Part shown: positions 32,942 to 42,753 of the stretch, piece by piece | How the letters are laid out: each line of letters starts with the position of its first letter | Numbering within the stretch: the first letter of the stretch is position 1 | Assembly: GCA_001771065.1 (NCBI GenBank) | Contig: MESQ01000058.1 | Location: forward strand, 1-64,000 | DNA length: 64,000 nt | Reading direction: 5' to 3' | DNA from: Burkholderiales bacterium RIFOXYD12_FULL_59_19 | GTDB taxonomy: Bacteria; Pseudomonadota; Gammaproteobacteria; Burkholderiales; Burkholderiaceae_C | Made by a program: the position numbers and the translations under genes | Notes under the pieces: generated by a model | What the model saw: the letters and a program-made list of their open reading frames with translations, nothing else | Told to the model about the DNA's origin: nothing | Databases searched by the model: none

Positions 32942-35001
32942 GGCGTGTCAAGGGCCTCTGGTTCGGTGGGTTTGGGGCTGGGTTCAGTGTCGTTGAGGTC
33001 CACCGCGATCGCAATCGGGCCGACCGCGGTGTCCTCGTCCTGCTCTTCGTCGGCATCAAACACTTCGGGTTCGGCGTCGAGGCGCTCTATCACGGTGCCG
33101 TGAATGTCGAGTGACACCAGGTCGATATCTCCTAGCTTCACGCGCACCCGCGCGCCGCGCGGCAGCCCTTGTGCGCCCATCACCGGCAGCACCAGCGGCA
33201 GGTGGTCGGCACGCACCAGGTTGTCTTTGAACAGGGTGGCCTCGATCTCGGTGATGGCCTGCTGTTGCACGTATTTGAGGGTCCAGAAGCGCTCGATGGC
33301 GTTCTGGTAGCCGTTGTAGGCAAAGTAGGCCGCGTCAAAGCTGGAGATGATCGAGAACAGCTCGGCATCCTTGGGTTTGAAGGGCGCCACCAGCGCGGCG
33401 GTCTTGCCGTGCCGGGCGCAGGCAATGATCTGCCACTGGTTGAGCAAATCCACATAACGGCGCAGCGGCGAGCTGCTCCATGCATAACTTTTGACACCAA
33501 TGCCCGCGTGCGGCAAGGCGCGAGTGCCCATGCGCACCTTGACGCCGGGCAACATCGAGGCCTGGCTGCGGTAGATGCCGGGCACGCCCAGCTCGGCCAT
33601 CCAGCTGCCCCAGGTGCTGTTGGCCAGAATCATGGCTTCCGACACAATCAAATCCAGCGGCGCGCCACGCTGGCGCACGCTGATCTGCACTTGCTCGGCG
33701 CCCTGCGGCTCGGCACCGTAGTTTCCGACCAGCCTGAAGTTGTAGTCGGGCCGGTTGAAGTTTTCCGGCTTGCCTCGCACCACCTCGCGTTTGGCCTTGA
33801 GGTCTTGCGCTAGGCGGTACAAAAATGAGAGTTGTGGTCGTTTGTGCTGCAGCGGCTGGGGGTCCATGTCATGTTGGAAAGACGGGTCTTGCAGCCACTC
33901 AAGGGTGACCACGGAGTCGAGTTGGTCGTGGCGTAAATTGGCGCCAATGTGCACGCGCTCTAGCTTGGTTTCAGAGGCCTTGATCTCCAGCGTGGCTTCA
34001 TCTAGCGTCACATAGAGTGACACCGCCGGGCAGTCGCAGTTTTCCATTAGGGTGTAGCTTTGCACCACCTCGTCGGGCAGCATGGTGAGCTTGTAACCTG
34101 GCATGTAGACTGTGGACAGGCGCGCGCGGCCCAGCAGGTCGGCCGCGCTGCCCGGCTGGATCGCCAGGCCGGGCGCGGCAATGTGAATGCCCAGCACCAC
34201 GGTGCCCGTGCCCAGGCCCTGCACCGACAGCGCATCGTCAATCTCGGTGGTGGCCGAGTCGTCAATTGAAAAAGCACGCGCGGGGGACAGCGGCAGCTCG
34301 TCCTTGATGGGGGGTGCATCAAACTTTGGAAAACCCGTGCCTTTGGGAAAGTTCTCCAGCAGAAAACGCTTCCAGTGGAACTGGTAAGGTGAGTCAATGG
34401 CGCCGGCCTTGATCAGCAGGTCGAGCGGGCCCAGGTGAGTGGTGCGCGAGGCCTCGACCACGGCCTTGTATTCGGGCGCGTTTTTGTCGGGCTTGAACAG
34501 GATTTTGTAAAGCTGGTCGCGGATGGCTTGCGGGCAGAACCCTTCGCTTAATTCCTTGACCCAGGTCTCGATTTGCAACAGCAGCTGTTTCTTCTTCTCG
34601 ATGGCGGCCAGCGCCTGTGCCAGGATGTCAGCCGAAGCTTTGCGAAAGCGGCCCTTGCCCGCGCGGCGAAAGTAGTGCGGCGCCTCATACAGCGCCATCA
34701 GCGTGCCAGCTTGCTGCTCCAGCGTGGCATTTTCCGAGAAATAGTCGCGCGCCAGATCGGCAAAGCCAAAGTCGCCTTCGGGCGCAAATTCCCAGGCCAT
34801 ATCGAGCTCGATGCTTGTCGCCACGGCCTGCGCGCCCGCCATCAATTCGTGCGGCGTGGGTTTGTCGAACTTGAGCAGCATGTTGGCGGACTTGACTTTG
34901 ACGCGTTTGCCTGAATCCAGCTCCACCTGCGCCGACGTGTCTGCCTCGGAGAGTATGCGTCCGGCCAGGAATTTGCCGGTTTCTTCAAATAATAAGTACA
35001 T
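32938..35001 (-). CDS. RNB-family exoribonuclease (RNase II-like)
   Basis: 687 residues. An N-terminal unusual domain (MYLLFEETGKFLAGRILSEA) replaces the cold-shock domains. The RNB catalytic domain shows FSIDDSATTEIDDALS with the four Asp ligands, then VVLGIHIAAPGLAI, YSSSPLRRY written as WSSSPLRRYVDLLNQ, and an S1-like end (GARVRVKLGDIDLVSLDIHG). It degrades RNA 3' to 5'. The C-terminal tail is acidic and Pro/Glu-rich. First gene of the minus-strand operon that runs to ruvC. Confidence 0.87.
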   Translation of the reverse strand: MYLLFEETGKFLAGRILSEADTSAQVELDSGKRVKVKSANMLLKFDKPTPHELMAGAQAVATSIELDMAWEFAPEGDFGFADLARDYFSENATLEQQAGTLMALYEAPHYFRRAGKGRFRKASADILAQALAAIEKKKQLLLQIETWVKELSEGFCPQAIRDQLYKILFKPDKNAPEYKAVVEASRTTHLGPLDLLIKAGAIDSPYQFHWKRFLLENFPKGTGFPKFDAPPIKDELPLSPARAFSIDDSATTEIDDALSVQGLGTGTVVLGIHIAAPGLAIQPGSAADLLGRARLSTVYMPGYKLTMLPDEVVQSYTLMENCDCPAVSLYVTLDEATLEIKASETKLERVHIGANLRHDQLDSVVTLEWLQDPSFQHDMDPQPLQHKRPQLSFLYRLAQDLKAKREVVRGKPENFNRPDYNFRLVGNYGAEPQGAEQVQISVRQRGAPLDLIVSEAMILANSTWGSWMAELGVPGIYRSQASMLPGVKVRMGTRALPHAGIGVKSYAWSSSPLRRYVDLLNQWQIIACARHGKTAALVAPFKPKDAELFSIISSFDAAYFAYNGYQNAIERFWTLKYVQQQAITEIEATLFKDNLVRADHLPLVLPVMGAQGLPRGARVRVKLGDIDLVSLDIHGTVIERLDAEPEVFDADEEQDEDTAVGPIAIAVDLNDTEPSPKPTEPEALDTP

Positions 35002-35447
35002 GGCTGAATTGTCACATGGCTTGCCGGTGAGGTCAGTATCCGGTTAAGCGCCATGTTCTGTACGGATGATGATGCGCGCCGTGCGATGGTGGCACGCCTG
35101 CGGAGGTGCGATTCAAATTGGGGTCGAACTACCTTGAGTCATGGTGATTGGGACGTGTGACCGGGCCTTGGGGCGAGAGGCGCGCGCAGAAAACATGCTG
35201 CGTACTTTTCCGTAGCTTCGCGCGTGAATGCGGGGTAAGACCGAGGACACACCGGTTTGAATCTCACCCTGCCTGCGGGGCGATACAAATACATTTGTTA
35301 CCATGTTTCTTGCTGGATGCCCTGAGTCGCTGCTCATTGACCGTGACGCTGGTACGCGCCAAGGCGTTGGCAGTCGCTGGCTGTGACATCGGGGAGTGAT
35401 CCAATGACCCTATTTTTACCAGTGCTTCACACACAGGAGTGGAGGCT
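35002..35447. other. Intergenic region upstream of the sucrose operon
   Basis: About 445 bp between the divergent RNB and sucrose-phosphate-synthase genes. No credible coding frame, tRNA or known riboswitch was recognised. GC-rich short stem-loops occur at about 35180-35225 (CGCAG...CTGCG). The stretch should contain the promoters of both operons. A ribosome site (AGGAG at 35435-35439) precedes the sps ATG. Confidence 0.5.
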
Positions 35448-37613
35448 ATGAAAAAGCAAAACTTGGCAACAAAGAATAAACCCTTGTACATCGTTTTGAT
35501 CAGTGTTCATGGTTTGATCCGCGGGCATGACCTGGAACTCGGGCGCGATGCTGACACCGGTGGCCAGACCAAATACGTGGTGGAGCTTGCACGTGCCTTG
35601 GGCGAGCACCCCGGAGTGGAACAGGTGGTGCTACTGACGCGGCGCGTGGTCGACAGCCAGGTTAGCGCCGACTATGCCGAGGTGTTTGAGCTGCTGTCTG
35701 ACAAGGCCAGTATTGTGCGTATTGCGTGTGGCGAAGACAAATACCTGCGCAAGGAAATGTTGTGGGACTCGCTGGAGAACTTCTCGGACAACGTGCTGGC
35801 CTACCTCAAGAGCCAGCCCCGCATGCCGGACGTTCTGCATAGTCATTACGCCGATGCCGGTTATGTGGGCTCACGCCTGTCACACCAATTGGGTATTCCG
35901 CTGGTGCATACCGGCCATTCGCTGGGCCGAAACAAACGCCAGCAGTTGCTGGCCAGCGGCATCAAGCGCAGCGAGATCGAATCCATCTACCATATCTCGC
36001 GCCGCATCGAGGCAGAAGAAACCACGCTGGGCACCGCTGAGCGCGTCATCACCAGCACCCAGCAAGAAATTGAGCAGCAGTACGGTCTGTACGATTTTTA
36101 CCAGCCCGAGCGCATGCGGGTCATTTCGCCAGGGACGGACCTGACGCAATTTTTTCCACCCCAAGGCGATGAAAAGAAGAGCCCAATGGCGATGGCGCTC
36201 AAGCGTTACTTGAAGCAGCCGAACAAGCCGATGATTCTGGCACTGTCGCGCCCTGATCCCAAAAAGAACATCGTGGCCCTGATTGAAGCCTATGGTGGCT
36301 CACCGGCCTTGCAACAAGCTGCCAATCTGGTCATTGTGGCGGGCAATCGCGACGATATTCAAGAGATGGAAACGGTTTCAAAAGGTGTGCTCACTGAGAT
36401 CCTGCTGGCCATCGACAAACATGATCTGTATGGCAAGCTTGCGTACCCAAAACACCACAAACCGCAAGAGGTAGCCGTGTTGTATCGCCTGGCGGCAAGC
36501 TCGGGTGGCGTTTTTGTCAACCCCGCGTTGACTGAACCTTTTGGCCTGACGCTGATCGAGGCGGCGGCATGCGGCCTGCCGATTGTGGCAACCGAGGACG
36601 GTGGTCCGACCGACATCATTCGCAATTGCCAGAATGGCCATCTGATCAACCCGCTCGACAAGGCGGCGATGGCGGACACGCTGTTGCAGGTCCTGGCGGA
36701 CAAGGTGGCATGGCGGCGTTTGGCCAGGAAGGGGGTCGAGGGCGTGCGCCGCTTCTATTCGTGGCCGGCGCACGTGGAACGTTACCTGTCGGTGATTCGA
36801 CCTCTGGTAGAAAAAACAGAACTCATCACACGGATGAATTTGCAGCGACGCTCGGGCACGTTCCGCAACCAGGCGATCTTCGCCAGCCTGGACCTGAACC
36901 TGTTGGGTGACAAGGTGTCATTGGCGCCATTTTTGCAGACCATGCAGGCACATCGCAAAGCGATCATTTTTGGCATTGCCACCGGCCGTGGTCTTGACGA
37001 TGCGCTGAGCACCTTGAAACGGCATTACATTCCCCAGCCGGACGTGTTGATCACCGGGCAGGGCACGCAAATCCATTACGCTCCCAATTTGACCGAGGAC
37101 GCGGTCTGGGCGCGCCATATCGACCACCAGTGGAACATACAAGCGGTGCGCGATCTTCTTAAAGAATTCCCCGGGTTGACCATGCAACCCAAAAGCCAAC
37201 AAAGCGCGTTCAAGCTGAGTTATTACATGGATCCTACAGTAGCCAGTGTTCATGAAATTCAGCAACTTTTGCTGCGCAATGAACAAGCCGTGAATGTGAT
37301 TTTCTCGTTTGGGCAATTTCTTGACGTGCTTCCGGTGCGCGCCTCCAAGGGGCTCGCCTTGCGCTGGTGCGCTGAGCAATTTGGTTTTCCGCTGGAAATG
37401 ACGCTGGTCGCCGGTGTCACCGGGGCAGACGCAGACATGTTGCGCGGTAACACCCTGGGTGTGGTGGTGGATAACCGGCACCTGGCCGAATTGGCTGATC
37501 TGGCGACTATCGAGAAAATATTTTTTTCAAAACAGCCGTACGCGGCGGGCATTCTGGAGGCCATGACGCATTACAACTTTTTTGCCGACGACAAGGTCGG
37601 AACTGCGGTATGA
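35448..37613 (+). CDS. sps: Sucrose-phosphate synthase with C-terminal HAD-like domain
   Basis: 721 residues. A GT4 glycosyltransferase part (about 10-460) has VHGLIRGHDLELGRDADTGG (donor/acceptor loop), HSHYADAGYVGSRL, HTGHSLGRNKR, LSRPDPKKN and the GT4 E-x7-E motif in NPALTEPFGLTLIEA. The C-terminal part (about 480-720) is a sucrose-phosphatase-like HAD domain lacking a DxDxT start (FASLDLNLL), so probably inactive as a phosphatase. It makes sucrose-6-phosphate from UDP- or ADP-glucose and fructose-6-phosphate. ATG 35448 with AGGAG and GGAGG upstream; the in-frame GTG at 35439 is rejected. First gene of a three-gene sucrose operon. Confidence 0.92.
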   Translation: MKKQNLATKNKPLYIVLISVHGLIRGHDLELGRDADTGGQTKYVVELARALGEHPGVEQVVLLTRRVVDSQVSADYAEVFELLSDKASIVRIACGEDKYLRKEMLWDSLENFSDNVLAYLKSQPRMPDVLHSHYADAGYVGSRLSHQLGIPLVHTGHSLGRNKRQQLLASGIKRSEIESIYHISRRIEAEETTLGTAERVITSTQQEIEQQYGLYDFYQPERMRVISPGTDLTQFFPPQGDEKKSPMAMALKRYLKQPNKPMILALSRPDPKKNIVALIEAYGGSPALQQAANLVIVAGNRDDIQEMETVSKGVLTEILLAIDKHDLYGKLAYPKHHKPQEVAVLYRLAASSGGVFVNPALTEPFGLTLIEAAACGLPIVATEDGGPTDIIRNCQNGHLINPLDKAAMADTLLQVLADKVAWRRLARKGVEGVRRFYSWPAHVERYLSVIRPLVEKTELITRMNLQRRSGTFRNQAIFASLDLNLLGDKVSLAPFLQTMQAHRKAIIFGIATGRGLDDALSTLKRHYIPQPDVLITGQGTQIHYAPNLTEDAVWARHIDHQWNIQAVRDLLKEFPGLTMQPKSQQSAFKLSYYMDPTVASVHEIQQLLLRNEQAVNVIFSFGQFLDVLPVRASKGLALRWCAEQFGFPLEMTLVAGVTGADADMLRGNTLGVVVDNRHLAELADLATIEKIFFSKQPYAAGILEAMTHYNFFADDKVGTAV

Positions 37614-38461
37614 GGCGCTTGTTGCTCTGTACCGACCTGGACCGTACCTTGATTGCCAACGGCGCTCAAACCGCGGCAAAGGGGGCGCTGGCGCTGTTCA
37701 GACAATTGGTGCGCCGCGAAGACGTGACACTGGCCTACGTGAGCGGCAGGCACCGGGCACTCATTGAGCGGGCGATGTTTGATTTCGACCTGCCAGAACC
37801 CGCTTTTGTGATCGCCGATGTGGGATCGACGATCTACCAGGTCTTGCCCTCTGGCTGGCAGAAAAACGAGGTATGGTGTGCGCAGATTGCCCCGGACTGG
37901 CATGGCCTGACGCACGACGACCTGTGTCGCCTGCTGGCCGTTTTCCCGGTCCTGCAGCCGCAGCCACGGGAGCAGCAGAACCGGCACAAGCTCAGCTACC
38001 ACGTGGCGCCGGAAGTGGACGCTGCGAAATTGATGGGCGAAATGGATGCCTGCCTGACAGGTGCACACATCAGGGCAAATCTGATCTGGAGCATCGATGA
38101 ACCCGGCGGGTTGGGCTTGCTTGATGTCTTGCCGGCCAGTGCCAACAAATTACACGCCATTCGCTTCCTGATGCAGCAAAGCGGGTTTCCGGAGCGTGAT
38201 GTCATTTTTGCTGGCGACAGCGGCAACGATCTGGAGGTGCTGCTCAGCGGCCTTCCCTCCGTGCTGGTGGCCAATGCCGACCCGCAAGTCAAAAGCCAGA
38301 CTGCAGCCGCCAACCCGGACACCCTGTATCTGGCACAAGGTGGCTACCTGGGCATGAACGGCAATTACAGCGCGGGCATTCTTGAAGGCGTGGCCCATTA
38401 CCACCCGGCGCTGGACGTCTGGTTGCGCGCACAACAACTGAAGTTTTTGGGAGATCATTGA
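37610..38461 (+). CDS. spp: Sucrose-6-phosphate phosphatase (HAD superfamily)
   Basis: 283 residues. Motif I LLLCTDLDRTLI carries the two catalytic Asp, YVSGRH is motif II, the lysine lies in SANKLHAIRFLM and motif IV is FAGDSGNDLEVL. It removes phosphate from sucrose-6-phosphate. It starts inside the last codons of the synthase gene (ATGA overlap) and shares a base with the next ATG. The enzyme pair is therefore made in balance. Confidence 0.92.
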   Translation: MRRLLLCTDLDRTLIANGAQTAAKGALALFRQLVRREDVTLAYVSGRHRALIERAMFDFDLPEPAFVIADVGSTIYQVLPSGWQKNEVWCAQIAPDWHGLTHDDLCRLLAVFPVLQPQPREQQNRHKLSYHVAPEVDAAKLMGEMDACLTGAHIRANLIWSIDEPGGLGLLDVLPASANKLHAIRFLMQQSGFPERDVIFAGDSGNDLEVLLSGLPSVLVANADPQVKSQTAAANPDTLYLAQGGYLGMNGNYSAGILEGVAHYHPALDVWLRAQQLKFLGDH

Positions 38462-40413
38462 TGTACGAGCAAGCGTCACATGCGGTGTTGAACGACATCC
38501 TGCGGGAGCTCAAGCCTGAGATCGGCAACTTTCGGCTGCGCCATTTTTACACCCGGCTGGGTGCTAATTTTTATGCCATCCACTCCCTGTTTCACCTGCT
38601 TTACGGTGACAGGCTCGACTTCAAGATGCAGATGGTCAGCCTGGTGGAGACGCTGGCGGTGCGCTACATGGAGCGCAGCCCTCCGTTGCGCAAGTCAGAC
38701 CTGGCCCGGGAGCGGGACTACAACTGGTTCCTGAGTCAGAAGTGGGTCGGCATGGCGCTGTATTGCGACCGTTTTGCCGAGGACCTGAGAGGCTTGCGCA
38801 CCAAGCTGCCCTACCTGCAGGATCTGGGCATCAACATGCTGCACATCATGCCGATCCTGGATTGCCCGCCGGAGCATGCCGACGGTGGCTACGCTGTCAG
38901 AGATTTCTTCAACGTGGACGCTCGCTACGGCACCACGGAAGAAGTTGAAGCGCTGGCTGCCACGCTGAAAAAGCGCGACATGCTGCTGGTGCTCGATGTG
39001 GTTGTCAACCATACCTCGAACGCGCACGACTGGGCGCAACGGGCGCGCCGGGGCGAGAAAAAATTTCAGGATTATTACTTCGTGTTCGACGACCGCGAGA
39101 TGCCCGATACCTTCGAGGAAACCATGCCTGAGGTCTTCCCGGCCACGGCGCCTGGCAATTTCACCTGGGACGAGGCCATGGGCAAGTGGGTCATGACGGT
39201 GTTCAACAACTACCAGTGGGACCTGAATTACCGCAACCCGGCCGTGTTGATCGAGATGATCGACATCATCCTGTTCTGGGCCAACAAGGGCGCAGATATC
39301 CTGCGTCTGGACGCGGTGGCCTTTTTGTGGAAAAAGATTGGCAGTACCTGCCAGAATGAGCGCGAAGCGCACCTGCTGCTGCAGTTGATGAAGGACTGCT
39401 GCCAGGTCACCGCGCCGGGTGTGCTGTTCATTGCCGAAGCCATCGTGGCACCCAGTGAGGTGGCCAAGTATTTTGGAGAAGACGCCATCAACGCCAAGGA
39501 ATGCGAGATCGCCTACAACGCCACGTTCATGTCCCTGCTGTGGGACGGGGTGGCCACCAAAAATGCCGTACTGCTCAATCAAGGCCTCAAACACTTGCCG
39601 ACCAAGCTGGAGCGCGCCACCTGGCTCAACTATGTGCGCTGCCACGACGACATCGGCCTGGGTTTTGATGACAATGATGTGCGTCTGTCAGGTTATGACC
39701 CGGTGCAGCACCGACGCTTTCTGATCGATTACTTCACGGGGAGATTTCCCGGGTCAGTCGCCCGGGGGCTGCCATTTGGCGAGAATCCCAAAACCGGCGA
39801 TTCGCGCATATCGGGCTCGCTGGCCTCGCTGGCCGGACTGGAGGCAGCGTTGGAAAGCGAAGATCCGACAGCCATTGATGACGCCATCAAAACCATTTTG
39901 TTGTTGCACAGCCTGATTCTTTCCTTTGGCGGCATTGCGCTGTTTTACTACGGCGATGCCATCGGTATGCTTAACAGCCTGGCCTATTTGGCCGACCCCG
40001 CACAGCGAGATGACAACCGCTGGGTGAATCGCTCCTATTTCGACTGGCAAAAGGCGGCGTTGCGCCAGCAGAGCGGTACGGTGGAGCAGCGCATTTTTAG
40101 TGCGCTTAAAAAAATGATCACCATGCGCAAGGAGCTCAGTGCGTTTGCAGATTTCGACAATCGCCAACTGGTGAGTGTGGACAACCCTAACCTGCTGGTG
40201 TTTTTGCGCACGGACATGCACAACGCGCGCAACAGAGTGCTGGTGGTGAGCAACTTCAACACCAAAGCACAGCTTCTCTCACTGGGTACGCTACGTCCTT
40301 ACGGCTTGTTTCAACAAGAGGCCATGAAAGAACTGTGTTCTGGCGAGCGCATCACGGTCGACAACGATGCGGTCACCATCCCGGCGCTGGTCAGTTGCTG
40401 GTTGGTCGACTGA
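38461..40413 (+). CDS. ams: Amylosucrase (GH13)
   Basis: 650 residues, the normal amylosucrase size. The alpha-helical N-terminal domain is followed by the GH13 barrel: ADGGYAVRDFFNVD, LDVVVNHTSNAHDW, ILRLDAVAFLWK (nucleophile Asp), LFIAEAIVAP (acid/base Glu) and VRCHDDIGLGFDD (transition-state Asp), as in Neisseria amylosucrase. It makes glucan from sucrose releasing fructose, or splits sucrose. The ATG overlaps the phosphatase stop (TGATG). Together the operon can make sucrose and turn it over, as described for methanotroph sps-spp-ams clusters. Confidence 0.92.
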   Translation: MYEQASHAVLNDILRELKPEIGNFRLRHFYTRLGANFYAIHSLFHLLYGDRLDFKMQMVSLVETLAVRYMERSPPLRKSDLARERDYNWFLSQKWVGMALYCDRFAEDLRGLRTKLPYLQDLGINMLHIMPILDCPPEHADGGYAVRDFFNVDARYGTTEEVEALAATLKKRDMLLVLDVVVNHTSNAHDWAQRARRGEKKFQDYYFVFDDREMPDTFEETMPEVFPATAPGNFTWDEAMGKWVMTVFNNYQWDLNYRNPAVLIEMIDIILFWANKGADILRLDAVAFLWKKIGSTCQNEREAHLLLQLMKDCCQVTAPGVLFIAEAIVAPSEVAKYFGEDAINAKECEIAYNATFMSLLWDGVATKNAVLLNQGLKHLPTKLERATWLNYVRCHDDIGLGFDDNDVRLSGYDPVQHRRFLIDYFTGRFPGSVARGLPFGENPKTGDSRISGSLASLAGLEAALESEDPTAIDDAIKTILLLHSLILSFGGIALFYYGDAIGMLNSLAYLADPAQRDDNRWVNRSYFDWQKAALRQQSGTVEQRIFSALKKMITMRKELSAFADFDNRQLVSVDNPNLLVFLRTDMHNARNRVLVVSNFNTKAQLLSLGTLRPYGLFQQEAMKELCSGERITVDNDAVTIPALVSCWLVD

Positions 40414-40472
40414 GCCCGCATGTCAAGGCAGGGGCCGGTGGCCGGGCGCAATCACGGGCAATGCGTGCGGGT

Positions 40473-41225
40473 CTACCTGCTTGTTTTGGGCGCTGGCAGC
40501 AAGCGTTCGCACTCTTCGGTGACTGCGGCGTAACACTCGCAGACACGCGCTTCCAGCCCGGGGCGATCCACCACGGTGATACTGCCGCGCGCCACCGCGA
40601 TCAAGCCATCTTTTTGCAGTTTGCCAGCGGTTTGTGTCACGCTTTCGCGTCGAATACCAAGCAGGTGCGAAATTTGTTCCTGGGTAATGGCCATTTTGGC
40701 CATTTTGTCGCTGTGCACGCGGTCCAGGCTCATTAACAGCCAGCGGCAAAAGCGCTGTTCTACCGAGTGGTGCTGGTTACACACGGCGGTTTGCGACGTT
40801 TGGCAAATCAGCGCCTGGGTGTACAGCAGTGCCAGGTGTTGCAACTGGCCACCCAGCGCAAATTCGTGTTTCATGATTTTGCGGCTGAGCCGGTAGGCGC
40901 TGCCGGCGCTTTGTACCTCGGTGCTGCTGGGCAAGCTTTCGCCGCCCATGTAAATGGAGATGCCGATCAAGCCCTCGTTACCGACCAAGGCGACTTCGCT
41001 GGATGAGCCATCTTCCAGGTCGTAAATCAGCGAGACAATGCCGGAGGTCGGGAAGTGCAAAAAATTGACATGGTCGCCAGATTCCGACAAGGTCCATTTG
41101 CGCGGCATGGCGACCAGGTGCAGATCGGGCAGCAGGCGCTCGTACTCAGCGCTTGGCAACATGGCCAGAATCTGATTGAGCTTGGGGTTGGGTGGGCCGG
41201 ATTCAGGTATTTTTTTGGTGGACAT
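40473..41225 (-). CDS. Crp/Fnr-family transcriptional regulator
   Basis: 250 residues. An N-terminal cyclic-nucleotide-binding-like barrel (FLHFPTSGIVSLIYDLEDGS, GLIGISIYMGG) and a C-terminal winged HTH (MAITQEQISHLLGIRRESVT, then QTAGKLQKDGLI). It has no N-terminal FNR cysteine cluster, and the cAMP-binding RxS pair is not obvious, so the signal is unknown. It ends 59 bp from amylosucrase on the opposite strand (convergent). Confidence 0.85.
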   Translation of the reverse strand: MSTKKIPESGPPNPKLNQILAMLPSAEYERLLPDLHLVAMPRKWTLSESGDHVNFLHFPTSGIVSLIYDLEDGSSSEVALVGNEGLIGISIYMGGESLPSSTEVQSAGSAYRLSRKIMKHEFALGGQLQHLALLYTQALICQTSQTAVCNQHHSVEQRFCRWLLMSLDRVHSDKMAKMAITQEQISHLLGIRRESVTQTAGKLQKDGLIAVARGSITVVDRPGLEARVCECYAAVTEECERLLPAPKTSR

Positions 41226-41251
41226 GGCAGATGTTCAAAAAGGTAATGGAC

Positions 41252-41695
41252 TCAATACGGGTTGTCAAACCCCAGCCGCGCCATGATCTCGCTCTCGCGC
41301 AGCTCCATCACCTGGGCATCTTCCTCTTCGTCGTGGTCCCAGCCCTGCGCGTGCAGGGCGCCGTGCACCAGCAAATGCGCGTAATGTTCCTCCAGGGTTT
41401 TACCCTGATCCTTGGCCTCGGCGGCCACCACCGGCGCACACAACACCAGGTCGGCGGTGACGAGCGGTTCTTGCGTGTAGTCGAAGGTCAGCACGTTGGT
41501 GGCGTAGTCCTTATGGCGGTAATCGCGGTTCAAGGCCTGGCCTTCAGACGCATTGACGATACGCACGGTGAGTTCGGCGTCGTCTTGCAGCGCAGCGCGC
41601 AGCCAGCGCGTGACCTTGTGGCGGGGCAGTGCGGCGCGGTGTTGGGCCACGTCTTCAAACTTGCCGAATTGCAGGGAGAGGGAGAGCTGGTTCAT
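41252..41695 (-). CDS. ybeY: Endoribonuclease YbeY
   Basis: 147 residues with the metal-binding HxxxHxxxxxH motif as HGALHAQGWDH and the upstream TDVLTFDY-like stretch (TNVLTFDYTQEPL). YbeY matures the 16S rRNA 3' end and takes part in ribosome quality control. It overlaps phoH by 4 nt, the conserved phoH-ybeY order. Confidence 0.94.
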   Translation of the reverse strand: MNQLSLSLQFGKFEDVAQHRAALPRHKVTRWLRAALQDDAELTVRIVNASEGQALNRDYRHKDYATNVLTFDYTQEPLVTADLVLCAPVVAAEAKDQGKTLEEHYAHLLVHGALHAQGWDHDEEEDAQVMELRESEIMARLGFDNPY

Positions 41696-42696
41696 AGGTC
41701 AGAGCGTTTGTGGCCTCGGGCGGGGCGTTTGGTGGCAATGGGGTCGGCGTCATCACGGCGCAAGATGCCGATGCGCCCGGGGGCGTCGTAGGCGTCGACA
41801 ATGCGCGCCACCAGCGGATGCCGTACCACGTCGGCACTGGTCAGGCGGCAGATGGCAATGCCGTCGACGCCCTTGAGCACACGCTCGGCGTCAATCAGGC
41901 CGCTGAGCTGGGTACTGGGCAGGTCGATCTGGCTGATGTCGCCCGTGACCACGGCTTTGGAGCCAAAACCAATACGCGTCAGAAACATTTTCATCTGCTC
42001 GGGCGTGGTGTTTTGTGCCTCGTCCAGGATCACAAAGGCCGTGTTGAGCGTGCGCCCGCGCATGAAGGCCAGCGGCGCGATCTCGATGGTCTGGCGTTCA
42101 AATGCTTTTTGCACGGCCTCAAAGCCCATCAGATCGTACAGCGCGTCGTAAAGCGGGCGCAGGTAGGGGTCGATTTTTTGCGCCAGGTCGCCGGGCAGGT
42201 AGCCCAGGCGCTCACCCGCTTCCACGGCCGGGCGGGTCAGCACAATGCGCTGCACCGTGCTGCGCTGTAGCGCGTCCACCGCCATGGCCACCGCCAGGTA
42301 GGTCTTGCCGGTGCCGGCCGGGCCAATGCCAAAGGTGATGTCGTGGCTGATGATGCTGTCGAGGTAATGCGCCTGATTCAGCGAGCGCGGCTTGAGGTCG
42401 GCGCGTTTGGTTTTGAGCGACGGGCCTTCCGCGCCGTTGACATCACCGTCGCCCGCCAGCATCAGTTGCACGGTGCGCGGCTCGATTGGGCGTGCCGCCA
42501 TTTCGTACAGTGCCTGCAGCATTTCCATGCCGCGCTTGGCATTGGCCTTGAGGCCATCGACCTTGAATTGCTCGTGGCGGTGGGCAATCTTGACCTGCAG
42601 CGCGGCCTCGATGGTGCGCAGGTGTTCGTCCATGGGGCCGCACAGGTGGCCCAGACGGGTGTTGTTGGGCGGGGAAAAGATATGTCGGAGGATCAA
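41692..42696 (-). CDS. PhoH-like ATPase
   Basis: About 334 residues. Walker [14 protein letters not shown], Walker B VILDEAQN, the sensor-like [10 protein letters not shown] and the conserved [18 protein letters not shown]. PhoH-like proteins are ATPases linked to RNA metabolism and usually precede ybeY, as here. The start is uncertain. TTG at 42694-42696 would give [12 protein letters not shown], matching how homologues usually begin. An in-frame GTG at 42748-42750 would add 18 residues but would reach to within 3 bp of the divergent ruvA start and lacks a ribosome site. Confidence 0.88.
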   Translation of the reverse strand: MILRHIFSPPNNTRLGHLCGPMDEHLRTIEAALQVKIAHRHEQFKVDGLKANAKRGMEMLQALYEMAARPIEPRTVQLMLAGDGDVNGAEGPSLKTKRADLKPRSLNQAHYLDSIISHDITFGIGPAGTGKTYLAVAMAVDALQRSTVQRIVLTRPAVEAGERLGYLPGDLAQKIDPYLRPLYDALYDLMGFEAVQKAFERQTIEIAPLAFMRGRTLNTAFVILDEAQNTTPEQMKMFLTRIGFGSKAVVTGDISQIDLPSTQLSGLIDAERVLKGVDGIAICRLTSADVVRHPLVARIVDAYDAPGRIGILRRDDADPIATKRPARGHKRSDL

Positions 42697-42753
42697 AGTT
42701 GATAATTCTCGAAAATTGGACTCACGGAAAACATACTTAATGATAGGCACAAA

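Noticed and set aside
35255-35282. T-loop-like GGTTTGAATC suggesting a tRNA before the sucrose operon
   Set aside because: No matching acceptor, D-arm or anticodon arm can be folded around it.
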